DNA of 64,000 nt from an uncultured bacterium (GTDB taxonomy: Bacteria; Bacillota; Clostridia; Lachnospirales; Lachnospiraceae), in NCBI GenBank assembly GCA_947383005.1, contig CANDBT010000005.1, positions 62,001-126,000 on the forward strand. Reading direction: 5' to 3'. Below, one piece after another: positions 50,142 through 58,870 of this stretch (the first letter of the stretch is position 1; the number at the start of each line of letters is the position of its first letter). Below the pieces are notes generated by a model that was not told the origin of the DNA, made no database searches, and worked only from the letters and a program-made list of their open reading frames with translations. The translations under genes and the position numbers were made by a program.

Positions 50142-51650
50142 ATGGCAGAGTATAGATTGGAAATGCTTGGGATTTCCAAAAGCTTCCCTGGAGTGAAGGC
50201 CCTGGATAAGATTAACCTTAAAGTGCGCCCCGGCACGGTCCATGCCCTTATGGGGGAGAACGGCGCGGGAAAGTCCACATTGATGAAATGCCTTTTCGGA
50301 ATCTATCACAGGGATGAGGGAGAAGTATATCTGGATGGGGAAAAGGTGGAAATCCATAACCCCGATGAGGCTTTGCAAAAAGGCCTGGCAATGGTGCATC
50401 AGGAGCTGCAGCCCATACCGGAGAGGACGGTTGCGGAAAACATGTATGCCGGCCGATATCCGGTGAAGCATTTCGGCCCTCTGCAGGTGGTTGACCATAA
50501 AAAAATGTTTGAAGAGACGGCAAAGTGGCTGGATGACGTGAAGATGCCCTACAATCCCAAGGCAAAGCTGGGAACCATGTCCATCGCCCAGATGCAGTCC
50601 GTAGAGATTGCCAAAGCGGTATCTCTTCAGGCCAGAGTGGTTATTCTCGATGAGCCTACCTCCTCCCTGACGGATAATGAAGTGGAAGCCCTCTTCAGGA
50701 TTATCCGGGATTTGAAAGCCCGCGGGGTATCCCTGATATATATTTCTCATAAAATGGCAGAGATCCGCGAGATTAGCGATGATATTACGATCATGCGTGA
50801 CGGCACTTACGTGGGTACATGGGCCATGGATGAGATCTCGGACGATGAGATCGTCAAACAAATGGTGGGCCGTGAGCTGACGAATATCTATCCGCCGAAA
50901 AATGACGCGGAAACCGGAGAAGTCCTGCTGGATGTGCAGGGTTATTCCAGCATCCATCCCCGTTCTTTCCAGGATTGCTCCTTCCAGCTCAGGCGCGGGG
51001 AAATTCTGGGATTCGGCGGCCTGGTAGGCGCACAGAGGACGGAATTGATGGAAGCGATTTTTGGCATGCGCCATATCAGCAGCGGCCAGGTTTTTATCCG
51101 GGGGAAGAAAACCAGAATCCGCCGTCCCCAGGACGCTATCCGCGGTGGCATCGGCATGATTACCGAAGACCGCCGGGGAACAGGAATTTTAGGTTGTCTC
51201 TCTATTGCTGACAATGTATCTATCTCCTCTCTGGATCAATATGTAGATTTGGGAGTAAAGCTGAATAAGGGCAAGATCGAACAGCTGGTAAAAGACAATG
51301 TGGCAAAGCTTTCGATCAAGACTCCCAGCAGCAAGACTTTGATCCAGTCCCTGTCCGGCGGCAATCAGCAGAAAGTATTGATTTCCCGCTGGCTGGCCAA
51401 CAATCCGGATATTTTGATTATGGATGAGCCTACCCGTGGTATCGACGTAGGGGCGAAATATGAGATTTATCAGATTATGATTGATTTGGCGAAGCAGGGA
51501 AAGGGCATCATCATGATTTCTTCGGAAATGCCCGAATTAATCGGTATGTCCAACCGGATATTGGTGATGTGCAATGGCCATATTACCGGCGAGGTGCAGG
51601 GAGACGAAGCAACTCAGGAACGTATTATGAGTTATGCGACTCAATTCTAG
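50142..51650 (+). CDS. mglA: Sugar ABC transporter ATPase (two nucleotide-binding domains)
   Basis: 502 residues with two ABC domains. The first has the P-loop GENGAGKSTLMK, a diverged signature MSIAQMQSVEIAKA and Walker B VVILDEPTSSL. The second lacks a normal P-loop (GFGGLVGAQRTELM) but has the signature LSGGNQQKVLISRWL and Walker B ILIMDEPTRGID. This asymmetry is normal for MglA/RbsA. It powers hexose import. ATG 50142 (AAAGGAGAG upstream); GTG 50124 is less likely. Confidence 0.94.
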   Translation: MAEYRLEMLGISKSFPGVKALDKINLKVRPGTVHALMGENGAGKSTLMKCLFGIYHRDEGEVYLDGEKVEIHNPDEALQKGLAMVHQELQPIPERTVAENMYAGRYPVKHFGPLQVVDHKKMFEETAKWLDDVKMPYNPKAKLGTMSIAQMQSVEIAKAVSLQARVVILDEPTSSLTDNEVEALFRIIRDLKARGVSLIYISHKMAEIREISDDITIMRDGTYVGTWAMDEISDDEIVKQMVGRELTNIYPPKNDAETGEVLLDVQGYSSIHPRSFQDCSFQLRRGEILGFGGLVGAQRTELMEAIFGMRHISSGQVFIRGKKTRIRRPQDAIRGGIGMITEDRRGTGILGCLSIADNVSISSLDQYVDLGVKLNKGKIEQLVKDNVAKLSIKTPSSKTLIQSLSGGNQQKVLISRWLANNPDILIMDEPTRGIDVGAKYEIYQIMIDLAKQGKGIIMISSEMPELIGMSNRILVMCNGHITGEVQGDEATQERIMSYATQF

Positions 51651-51668
51651 GAAGAGGAGGAAGAGAGA

Positions 51669-52727
51669 GTGAACAGCAAAAAAGTCAATGTGGCTGATAC
51701 AAAGGGCGCAAACGCCAACGAGGTCGTGACGGTCGGCAAAACAAGAATGAATGTCGTTGATCTGCTGATTAACAACGGTATTGTGATCCTGATCCTTATC
51801 ATGGTATTATGGGTGGGGATTACTAAGGACAACTTTTTCAGCATGAGCAATTTCAACAATATTTCCATCAACGTAGCCTGCCGGTTTATTATCGCTGTCG
51901 GCGTTTCCGGCTGTCTGATTACCAAAGGTACGGACCTTTCGGCAGGGCGCGCGGTCGGGCTTTCTGCCTGTATTGCCGGTACGTTGCTGCAGAGGGCGGA
52001 TTACAGCGGGCGTTTTGAGCTGACCCAGAATTTCCCGGAACTGAATGTCTGGTTGATCCTTTTAGTCTGTATCGCCATCTGCTGTGTTTTCGGCCTGATT
52101 AACGGCGTGGTGGTTTCTTACCTGAGTGTACCGGCATTTATCGGGACGCTGGGTATGCAGATGATCATTTATGGTATCAACCTGGTTTACACCAAGTCCG
52201 TGCCGCTGGGCGGCTACCGCACGGATTATACGGTAATTGCAAACGGAAAACTGTTTGGCTTGCTGCCGTACTTATTTATTATTGCGATTGTCATCGGGGT
52301 ATTTATGTGGTTCATTTATAATTATACCCGTCATGGAAAATATATGTATGCCATCGGTGGAAACGAAGCCGCCGCAGAGGTTGCCGGCGTAAATGTAAAA
52401 AGGACAAAAATCATTATTTATGTGTCGGCTGCCGCTCTGTATGCTATCGCTGGTTTCCTGTTGGGCGCCAAGTCCGGCGGCGCCGGTGTAAATACCGGCA
52501 GCGGATATGAGCTGGAAGCCATCGCCGCATGTACTATCGGCGGCGTATCAGTTAATGGTGGTATCGGACGGGTATCCGGTATCGTTATCGGTGTGTTGGT
52601 GTTTGAGCTTCTGAAGACTTGTTTGCAGTTTTTGGGCATCGACCCCAACTACCAGTATATTGCCCAAGGTATCGTTATCGTGGTAGCTATTGCCCTGGAT
52701 ATTCGGAAATATATTGCCAAGAAGTAA
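51669..52727 (+). CDS. mglC: Sugar ABC transporter permease
   Basis: 352 residues, about ten membrane helices, of the MglC/RbsC family: GCLITKGTDLSAGRAVGLSA, VPAFIGTLGMQMIIYGI, TRHGKYMYAIGGNEAAAEVAGV, then GAKSGGAGVNTGSGYELEAIA. It forms the membrane channel with MglA and MglB. The GTG start at 51669 has GGAAGAGGAGG upstream. A G+C-rich hairpin (52738-52761) follows the stop and ends the operon. Confidence 0.94.
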   Translation: MNSKKVNVADTKGANANEVVTVGKTRMNVVDLLINNGIVILILIMVLWVGITKDNFFSMSNFNNISINVACRFIIAVGVSGCLITKGTDLSAGRAVGLSACIAGTLLQRADYSGRFELTQNFPELNVWLILLVCIAICCVFGLINGVVVSYLSVPAFIGTLGMQMIIYGINLVYTKSVPLGGYRTDYTVIANGKLFGLLPYLFIIAIVIGVFMWFIYNYTRHGKYMYAIGGNEAAAEVAGVNVKRTKIIIYVSAAALYAIAGFLLGAKSGGAGVNTGSGYELEAIAACTIGGVSVNGGIGRVSGIVIGVLVFELLKTCLQFLGIDPNYQYIAQGIVIVVAIALDIRKYIAKK

Positions 52728-52737
52728 GGCTTGTCGA

Positions 52738-52761
52738 AGCCCCGCTGCCTGCAGCGGGGCT
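52738..52761 (+). terminator. Hairpin after mglC
   Basis: AGCCCCGCTGC and GCAGCGGGGCT pair with a tiny loop, 10 bp after the mglC stop. There is no T-run. The two-hairpin repeat begins directly after it. Confidence 0.55.
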
Positions 52762-52764
52762 GAT

Positions 52765-52857
52765 TATGTATGTACAGGCCCGCATAAGGAAGTTTGCTGC
52801 TGGCGCAGCATGCGGGCCGCACGGCGAGTAGGGAAAGTAGCCTTTCCTACTCGATTT
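52765..52857. repeat. Two-hairpin intergenic repeat, copy C
   Basis: Stem 1: GGCCCGCAT (52777-52785) with ATGCGGGCC (52810-52818), a compensated change from copies A and B; the inner stem is TGCTGC/GCAGCA in place of GCCGC/GCGGC. Stem 2: CGAGTAGGGAAAG with CTTTCCTACTCG, again leaving one unpaired G. Confidence 0.85.
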
Positions 52858-52904
52858 CCCGAAATTTCCTTTGCAACAGCTTTTTGTCTAAAAAGGAGGA
52901 CACG

Positions 52905-53432
52905 ATGTTTCAAAAAATGAATTTGCATCAGATACGATACCTGATTGAACACCGTTTATTGCCGAATTTTTTCTATACGGAGAAAGAGGCGTTTATCGGA
53001 ATGCTTCTTAATGACAAAGAAAGCCTTTACAAAATGGCCGACTCCGTTTTCCGGCAGGAAAAGGTAAAAAATCCATATTCAAGCGAGCAGTTTGTCGTGG
53101 AATCAGGTAAGATTGATGAAGAAACGTTTATGGTAAAGCTTACCTATCCGGAGCCGGAGGAGGAACCGCTGTGTTACTGCAGCTATCTGTTTTTTGATTC
53201 TTCGTTTCAGTATCCGTTTTTCTTTACTCTTGAAAAAGGCTATAACCAACCCAGCGATCAGGTGATGGTCTGTGCGTGGACACCGAACAGCCATCTAAAT
53301 TACGGACAGTGTTCACGCAAAGATAATGCCGCTTTCCTGCGTTGTCTGGAGAATTATCAAAATCAAAAGAAAGAAAATCAAAAGAAAGAAAATCAAAAGA
53401 AAGAAAATCAAAAGAAAGGCCGCATAAGGTAG
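52905..53432 (+). CDS. Unrecognised 175-residue protein with NQKKE repeats
   Basis: I do not recognise the family. Residues 1-150 are a globular soluble domain (MNLHQIRYLIEHRLLPNFFY, EEPLCYCSYLFFDSSFQYP); it has no membrane segment. The end consists of NQKKE units encoded by four 15-bp direct repeats (53361-53420), a stretch that could vary in copy number. ATG 52905 has AAAAGGAGGA 5-14 bases upstream. A small membrane protein gene follows after 7 bp, so the two are probably co-expressed. Confidence 0.65.
   Translation: MFQKMNLHQIRYLIEHRLLPNFFYTEKEAFIGMLLNDKESLYKMADSVFRQEKVKNPYSSEQFVVESGKIDEETFMVKLTYPEPEEEPLCYCSYLFFDSSFQYPFFFTLEKGYNQPSDQVMVCAWTPNSHLNYGQCSRKDNAAFLRCLENYQNQKKENQKKENQKKENQKKGRIR
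53361..53420 (+). repeat. Four in-frame 15-bp direct repeats
   Basis: Unit AATCAAAAGAAAGAA, three exact copies and a fourth that ends in GGC. They encode NQKKE-NQKKE-NQKKE-NQKKG. Slippage by whole units would keep the frame. Confidence 0.85.
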
Positions 53433-53439
53433 GACAGAT

Positions 53440-53664
53440 ATGGATGAGAAAGGTCAGGAGAGAGAAACTTTATCAGAATTGAAAGAAGAAAATGAGCGGC
53501 TCCGTCAGGAAAATGAGCTGCTGAAAGAGTACCGGGCAAGCCTGCCGCTGAAAGAAAGGCTTTATGATCACATACCGATGACGGTAAAGCAGTTGGATTG
53601 GATTATCGGAGGCTTGCTGGCACTTTTGGCTATGGTGATTATCCTGGGGCTGCTTGACCGATAA
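53440..53664 (+). CDS. Small coiled-coil membrane protein
   Basis: 74 residues. A heptad-like charged helix (LSELKEENERLRQENELLKEY) is followed by one C-terminal membrane helix (WIIGGLLALLAMVIILGLL). It would be anchored in the membrane with the coiled coil in the cytoplasm. The function is unknown; it may tether the upstream protein. ATG 53440 has AAGGTAGGACAG upstream. It converges with the CYTH gene, with 10 bp between the stops. Confidence 0.65.
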   Translation: MDEKGQERETLSELKEENERLRQENELLKEYRASLPLKERLYDHIPMTVKQLDWIIGGLLALLAMVIILGLLDR

Positions 53665-53674
53665 TGGATATCGG

Positions 53675-54142
53675 TTATTGTTTTGCCCCCTTGCTTAAGC
53701 GGCTGTTCTGGTATTCCCCGCTGAAAGTCACATCTTCCCCAAACCAGTCTGGCGGTGTGAAAGAGAGGGCTTCTTCCTCGGTGGGGAATTCCACTTCCGC
53801 CAGCATAAGCCCTTTGTAAACGCCGGAAAATATGTCCAGCTCGATTGTCAATCCGGCATGTCCGGTTTCTTCGGGGCAAGGGATCAGATACCGTGTTTTG
53901 GAGAGGATAATGCCGTCTGTTTTGGGCATCAGATGCCAGTAAGCTTCTTTTGTCAGGGGCAGGTTGTATTCTTCCCGCACCAGAAGCCCTTTGGATTTAT
54001 AGGTCATATAGTATTCGTTGTCCTGCCGGCGGATGCGGACTACAGGTTCCGTACACAGATAAGCCTGTTCAATGATATGGCAGGGATATGAGGCATAGTC
54101 TGCAGGCGGGGCGATAATTTTATATTTGCGTTCGATTTCCAT
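53675..54142 (-). CDS. CYTH-domain protein (triphosphate tunnel enzyme family)
   Basis: 155 residues. The N-terminus MEIERKYKI is the ExExK signature of the CYTH superfamily; further charged strand pairs (VVRIRRQDNEYYMTYKSKG, LTIELDIFSG, MLAEVEFPTEEEAL) line the tunnel. Members hydrolyse inorganic triphosphate, thiamine triphosphate or related compounds, with metal ions in the tunnel; some are adenylate cyclases. Here a small stand-alone phosphatase is the most likely form. It is one of only two minus-strand genes. GGAATTCC is the only weak ribosome site before the start. Confidence 0.88.
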   Translation of the reverse strand: MEIERKYKIIAPPADYASYPCHIIEQAYLCTEPVVRIRRQDNEYYMTYKSKGLLVREEYNLPLTKEAYWHLMPKTDGIILSKTRYLIPCPEETGHAGLTIELDIFSGVYKGLMLAEVEFPTEEEALSFTPPDWFGEDVTFSGEYQNSRLSKGAKQ

Positions 54143-54336
54143 GGGAATTCCTTTCTTTTGGGAGGTGATAATCTATTAGGATGCCATCACGTGCAGGTGA
54201 GCGGCATTATTTCTGGCAGGAATGGCATATCCTTATCAGGATTATACCATTTCTGTTTTATTTATTCCATAGGAAAATAAAAGCCCTCCGGGCAAGATGC
54301 CGGAGCAGTTTTTGAGAGCAGTTTTTGTGCTTTGTA

Positions 54337-54365
54337 TTGCTCTTTTTTATTGGATATATTACAAT
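54337..54365 (+). promoter_or_regulatory. Possible promoter of the CAP-domain gene
   Basis: TTGCTC (54337-54342), 17 bp, TACAAT (54360-54365), 41 bp before ATG 54406. It follows a stretch beginning AAAAGCCCTCCGGGCA that is also found after the hairpin at 32210. Confidence 0.45.
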
Positions 54366-54405
54366 AGGAAAGGACAGTACAGATAAAAGGGGAGCAAAGA
54401 TAAAG

Positions 54406-55086
54406 ATGAGGAAAAAGGAAGAAAAGGCAGTAATGAGGAAAAAGGCGATTGGGTGCGGCGCTTTTATGCTGCTTGCGGCGGGAATGGTTTTGGGAACGGC
54501 AGTAAAATTTGGCGGGCTGCACGGAAGAAACATCGGGGAAGAAGCAAGTATTTTGACTCCGGTGTGGGAAGATGCAGAAGAACTGATGCAGGAGGGAGAA
54601 GTTTTTGTGAAGATTGCCGATGATAAAGTGCCTTTGTCCGCCGGTCCCGGTATGTTGGGGGCAGAGGGCGCGGATGTCTCGGAATATGCCCAGCCGGCGG
54701 TTCAGGAAAGCCCTTATATCCGCCAGGTAGTCCGTTTGGTGAATGAAGAGAGGGCGAAGGAGGGCCTGCCGCCATTGGAAAAGGCGGATGATATTTCATC
54801 TGCGGCAGCGGTGCGTGCCCGGGAGCTTACCGCCAGCTTTTCCCATACCCGTCCGGACGGGAGCGCTTACCGCACGGTGCTGGAGCAGAACGGGATTTGT
54901 TTTCGCAGTTGCGGAGAAAATGTGGCTTACGGATATGCGACGCCGGAGGCGGTAATGTCTGCCTGGATGACCAGCGAGGGACACAGGGCAAATATTTTAA
55001 ACGAGGGATATACCGATATCGGAGTGGGATATTTTACCGACGGCGGACGAGGCTATTGGGTACAGGTTTTTACGATGAAAAAATAA
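54406..55086 (+). CDS. Secreted CAP (SCP/YkwD)-domain protein
   Basis: 226 residues. Signal or anchor helix at about 12-35 (GCGAFMLLAAGMVLGTAV). The CAP domain occupies about 105-226: RQVVRLVNEERAKEGLPPL, AAAVRARELTASFSHTRPDG (His), GENVAYGYATPEAVMSAWM, SEGHRANILNEGYTDIGVG and GRGYWVQVF. It is a typical YkwD-like secreted protein of Firmicutes; molecular activity is uncertain (lipid binding or proteolysis in other members). ATG 54406 is preceded by GGGGAG; ATG 54433 is also possible. Confidence 0.88.
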   Translation: MRKKEEKAVMRKKAIGCGAFMLLAAGMVLGTAVKFGGLHGRNIGEEASILTPVWEDAEELMQEGEVFVKIADDKVPLSAGPGMLGAEGADVSEYAQPAVQESPYIRQVVRLVNEERAKEGLPPLEKADDISSAAAVRARELTASFSHTRPDGSAYRTVLEQNGICFRSCGENVAYGYATPEAVMSAWMTSEGHRANILNEGYTDIGVGYFTDGGRGYWVQVFTMKK

Positions 55087-55089
55087 TGC

Positions 55090-55118
55090 TGGCAATTAGC
55101 AAAAGACTATGTTATAAT
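55090..55118 (+). promoter_or_regulatory. Probable extended -10 promoter of tig
   Basis: TGTTATAAT gives an extended -10 (TATAAT 55113-55118 with TG one base before). The -35 region (TGGCAA, 55090-55095) is poor. It lies between the CAP gene stop and ATG 55182. Confidence 0.5.
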
Positions 55119-55181
55119 GTTATACTAAGTGTGGCTTACCGCCAAAACGGCCATATATCGATTTAAGGAGGACTCTCTATT

Positions 55182-56468
55182 ATGAGTATACAAGTGGAAA
55201 AATTGGAAAAGAACATGGCGAAATTGACCGTAGAAGTACCGGCAGAGCAATTTGAAAAAGCTCTCAAAACTTCTTATAACAAAAATAAAAACAGATTCAA
55301 TATCCCGGGTTTTCGCAGAGGCAAAGCTCCCCAGGCCCTTATTGAGAAAATGTATGGCCCGGACGTGCTGTATGAGGATGCCGTGAACAGCGCAATCAAT
55401 GAAACCTGCAGCGATGCGATGAAGGAAAGCGGCCTGGATATTGTGTCCCGCCCCCATGTCAGTGTAGAGCAGGTAGAAAAAGGCAAGTCCTTTATCTATA
55501 GCTTTGAGGTGGCAGTAAAGCCGGAAGTGACCTTGGGTGAGTACAAGGGCATCGAGGTGGAGCGTGCACGGCCGGAGGTGACAGACGCGGATATCGAAGC
55601 GGAGTTAAAGAAAGTACAGGATCAGAACTCCCGCCTGATTTCTGCCGATGACCGGCCGGTTCAGGATGGCGATCAGGTAGTGGTTGATTTTGAAGGCTTC
55701 ATAGATGGAGAAACCTTTGAAGGCGGAAAGGCGGAGGCTTATCCTCTGACGATCGGTTCCCATTCTTTTGTTGACACCTTTGAGGAGCAGTTGATCGGAA
55801 AGGCCGTTGATGAAGAGACGGAAGTGAATGTGACCTTCCCTGAAAATTATCATGCCAAGGATCTGGCGGGGAAACCGGCTATGTTCAAAGTAGTGGTTCG
55901 GGAGATTAAGGTGAAAGAACTTCCGGAGCTGGATGATGAGTTTGCCAGCGAAGTTTCTGAGTTTGACACTTTAGATGAATATAAGGCGGATATCAAGGCA
56001 AAGCTTTCAGAGACGAAACAAAAGCAGGCTACCACGGAAAACGAGAATAATGTTGTGGAAAAGGTTGTTGAGAATGCGTCCATGGAAATCCCGGATGCTA
56101 TGATTGACGAGCAGGTGGATAATATGGTGGAAAGCTATGGCCGCCGTATGTTGAATCAGGGCCTGACCATTGAACAATATCTGCAGTTCACAAATTCTAC
56201 TATGGATAAGATGAAAGAAGATTTGCGTCCTCAGGCAGTAAAACGTATTCGCACCCGCCTGGTATTGGAGGCCGTAGTAGCTCAGGAGAACATTGAAGTT
56301 GATGACGAAGCGGTAGAGGAAGAGATTAAGAAAATGGCTGCCAGCTATAAGATGGAGCCGGAGGAACTGAAAAACTATATGGGTGAGACAGAGCTGAAAC
56401 ATATGAAAGAAGATATGGCAGTACAGGAAGCAGTCGATTTCCTGGTGGCTGAGGCAAAATTAGTATAA
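55182..56468 (+). CDS. tig: Trigger factor
   Basis: 428 residues. Ribosome-binding domain at 1-110 with FNIPGFRRGKAPQALIEKM (the ribosome-contact loop is normally GFRxGKxP). PPIase/FKBP domain at about 150-245 (GDQVVVDFEGFIDGETFEGG). C-terminal chaperone arms to 428. It binds nascent chains at the ribosome exit and isomerises prolyl bonds. It heads the classic tig-clpP-clpX-lon order. AAGGAGG lies before ATG 55182. Confidence 0.96.
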   Translation: MSIQVEKLEKNMAKLTVEVPAEQFEKALKTSYNKNKNRFNIPGFRRGKAPQALIEKMYGPDVLYEDAVNSAINETCSDAMKESGLDIVSRPHVSVEQVEKGKSFIYSFEVAVKPEVTLGEYKGIEVERARPEVTDADIEAELKKVQDQNSRLISADDRPVQDGDQVVVDFEGFIDGETFEGGKAEAYPLTIGSHSFVDTFEEQLIGKAVDEETEVNVTFPENYHAKDLAGKPAMFKVVVREIKVKELPELDDEFASEVSEFDTLDEYKADIKAKLSETKQKQATTENENNVVEKVVENASMEIPDAMIDEQVDNMVESYGRRMLNQGLTIEQYLQFTNSTMDKMKEDLRPQAVKRIRTRLVLEAVVAQENIEVDDEAVEEEIKKMAASYKMEPEELKNYMGETELKHMKEDMAVQEAVDFLVAEAKLV

Positions 56469-56590
56469 AGCAGCTGTGAAGTGCAGGTTTCTGATAATTG
56501 GGAAATCTGCGTATTAGAGCGTGTCTGAAGATTGCGGGGATGGATTTTCAGCACACGCTCGGACGCCGTGTGCTGAAAAGGAGGAAGATT

Positions 56591-57172
56591 ATGCCGTTAG
56601 TACCTTATGTAATTGAGCAGACCAGCAGAGGAGAACGTTCTTATGATATTTATTCCCGCCTGCTGAAGGAGAGGATCATTTTTCTCGGGGAAGAAGTGAC
56701 GGATGTCTCTGCCAGTGTGGTTGTAGCGCAGTTGCTGTTTTTGGAGTCTGAAGATCCGGGGAAGGATATTAATTTATATATCAACAGCCCGGGAGGCTCG
56801 GTGACTGCGGGGATGGCGATTTATGATACGATGAATTATATTAAGTGCGATGTGTCTACCGTATGTATCGGCATGGCGGCCAGCATGGGAGCGTTTTTGC
56901 TGTCCGGAGGGACAAAGGGCAAGCGTTTTGCCCTGCCGAATGCAGAAGTGATGATTCACCAGCCTTCCGGCGGAGCCAGGGGCCAGGCTACGGAGATACA
57001 GATTGTAGCAGAGAATATTTTACGGACAAAAGAAAAATTGAACAGGATTCTTGCCGCGAATACAGGACAGCCTTATGAGGTGATCTGTCGGGATACGGAA
57101 CGGGATCATTATATGACAGCGGAGGAGGCCAAAGCTTATGGCCTGATAGACGGAATCCTTGTAAACCATTAA
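56591..57172 (+). CDS. clpP: ATP-dependent Clp protease proteolytic subunit
   Basis: 193 residues. Catalytic Ser98 in GMAASMGAF and His123 in [12 protein letters not shown]; the triad Asp lies in the [14 protein letters not shown] segment. [18 protein letters not shown] forms the substrate-binding strand. It assembles as a 14-subunit barrel and works with ClpX encoded next. ATG 56591 has AAAAGGAGGAAG upstream; the longer frame from 56498 is not needed. Confidence 0.96.
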   Translation: MPLVPYVIEQTSRGERSYDIYSRLLKERIIFLGEEVTDVSASVVVAQLLFLESEDPGKDINLYINSPGGSVTAGMAIYDTMNYIKCDVSTVCIGMAASMGAFLLSGGTKGKRFALPNAEVMIHQPSGGARGQATEIQIVAENILRTKEKLNRILAANTGQPYEVICRDTERDHYMTAEEAKAYGLIDGILVNH

Positions 57173-57271
57173 ATCGAAAGAGACTCTTTGAAAGCTGTGT
57201 GCCGCTTGCCCGGCGATGGGCGATGCCGTCAGCTTTCGGATGTGCTCGGGAAAGGATAGAGGTGTGCAGTT

Positions 57272-58576
57272 ATGCCGAACAGGATGGATGACCGAGTCAG
57301 GTGTTCCTTCTGCGGAAAGAGCCAGGACCAGGTGAGGAAACTGATTGCCGGCACCAGTAATGTATTTATTTGTGATGAGTGTGTTGATCTTTGTGCAGAG
57401 ATTTTAGAAGAAGAGTTTGACGAGTCCGAGGATATGGGTGTGGATATGGGTGGGATTAACCTGCTTAAACCCAAGGAGATTAAGGCGTTTTTGGATGAAT
57501 ATGTGATCGGCCAGGATGCGGCCAAGCGCGTGCTGTCCGTGGCTGTCTACAATCATTATAAACGGATTACCACCAAAAAAGATATGGACGTGGACATCCA
57601 GAAAAGCAATATTTTGATGATCGGCCCTACTGGTTCAGGAAAGACATACCTGGCTCAGGTCTTGGCAAAAGTGCTGAATGTGCCCTTTGCCATTGCCGAT
57701 GCTACGGCGCTGACCGAGGCCGGTTATGTGGGTGAAGATGTGGAAAATATTCTGCTGAAGCTGATTCAGGCGGCAGATTACGATATTTCCCTGGCTGAGT
57801 ACGGGATTGTTTATATTGATGAGATTGATAAGATTACCAAAAAGTCGGAGAATGTATCCATTACCCGTGATGTGTCGGGAGAAGGTGTCCAGCAGGCGCT
57901 TCTCAAGATTCTGGAGGGTTCCGTGGCCAGCGTTCCGCCCCAGGGAGGCAGAAAGCATCCGCATCAGGAATTATTACAGATTGATACGACCAACATTTTG
58001 TTCATTTGCGGCGGGGCCTTTGACGGCTTGGAAAAGATTGTCGAACGGCGGCTCAGCGCAGGTTCAATTGGTTTTAACGCGGAGGTAGTAGACAAGAACA
58101 AACAGAATATCGATGAACTGCTGCGTCAGACCGAACCGCAGGATTTGGTAAAATATGGTTTGATTCCAGAGTTTATCGGCCGGGTGCCGGTAAATGTATT
58201 TTTGGAGTTGCTGAGCGAGGAGGCTTTGGTCAAAATTTTGACCGAACCGAAAAATGCTTTGACGAAGCAGTATCAAAAGCTTTTTGAGCTGGATGACGTC
58301 AAATTGGAATTTACCGAGGAAGCATTGTTGGAGATTGCCCATCTTGCCTCTAACCGGAAAACCGGCGCAAGAGGGCTTCGTTCCATTATGGAAATGGCGG
58401 TAATGGATTTGATGTATGAAATTCCTTCGGATAATACCATAGGAATTTGCACCGTAACTAAAGATGTTATCGACAAGACCGGAGAGCCTGAATTGGTTTA
58501 TCGTGATACCGCTGTACCACGAAAAACCTTCTCTCAAAAGAGGATGAAGAAGGAACGGCCGGGAGAAATTGCTTAA
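57272..58576 (+). CDS. clpX: ATP-dependent Clp protease ATP-binding subunit
   Basis: 434 residues. N-terminal zinc-binding domain ([13 protein letters not shown], then CDECVDLC). AAA+ domain with Walker [14 protein letters not shown], Walker [11 protein letters not shown] and sensor region [10 protein letters not shown]; the pore loop is GYVGED, and the ClpP-docking IGF-type loop is in the same segment (SIGFNAE). It unfolds substrates and feeds them to ClpP. A terminator-like hairpin follows at 58594. Confidence 0.96.
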   Translation: MPNRMDDRVRCSFCGKSQDQVRKLIAGTSNVFICDECVDLCAEILEEEFDESEDMGVDMGGINLLKPKEIKAFLDEYVIGQDAAKRVLSVAVYNHYKRITTKKDMDVDIQKSNILMIGPTGSGKTYLAQVLAKVLNVPFAIADATALTEAGYVGEDVENILLKLIQAADYDISLAEYGIVYIDEIDKITKKSENVSITRDVSGEGVQQALLKILEGSVASVPPQGGRKHPHQELLQIDTTNILFICGGAFDGLEKIVERRLSAGSIGFNAEVVDKNKQNIDELLRQTEPQDLVKYGLIPEFIGRVPVNVFLELLSEEALVKILTEPKNALTKQYQKLFELDDVKLEFTEEALLEIAHLASNRKTGARGLRSIMEMAVMDLMYEIPSDNTIGICTVTKDVIDKTGEPELVYRDTAVPRKTFSQKRMKKERPGEIA

Positions 58577-58593
58577 GAAGGAAACATAAACAT

Positions 58594-58622
58594 AAAATGG
58601 GGGCACCAAGCTCCCATTTTTA
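58594..58622 (+). terminator. Terminator after clpX
   Basis: AAAATGGGGGC-ACCA-AGCTCCCATTTTT forms a stem with one mismatch and a T-run. It is 18 bp after the clpX stop. The two-hairpin repeat copy D overlaps its end. Confidence 0.7.
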
Positions 58623-58655
58623 TGTATGTACAGGCCCGCACAGAGGAATATGCCG
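58621..58655. repeat. Two-hairpin intergenic repeat, copy D (partial)
   Basis: Only the first 35 bp match the other copies (TATGTATGTACAGGCCCGCA, then CAGAGGAATATGCCGC). The right-hand part is replaced by other hairpins at 58684-58754, so it is a truncated or rearranged copy. Confidence 0.65.
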
Positions 58656-58683
58656 CATGATGCATTCGCTAAGTGAGCCAATG

Positions 58684-58754
58684 CCTGCGGCGGAAAGGAA
58701 TGATGTCGCTGAAGCGACCCGCCGCAGGTGGAGAATCCTGCGGAGCAGGATTCT
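58684..58754. other. Two further hairpins in the lon leader
   Basis: CCTGCGGCGG (58684-58693) pairs with CCGCCGCAGG (58719-58728) around an inner GTCGC-TGAA-GCGAC. AGAATCCTG (58732-58740) pairs with CAGGATTCT (58746-58754). The layout of two hairpins in a row is like the repeat family, but with a different sequence. Confidence 0.6.
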
Positions 58755-58870
58755 TTATGACCGATGTTGTGAGATGGTTTTCGCCAAACGTGCATGTGTT
58801 GGCAAATCAGCCGCAAAGGCAGGTGTGAGAGAGAGTCCGAGAATGCATTCATACGACGAAGGAGGAAAAT

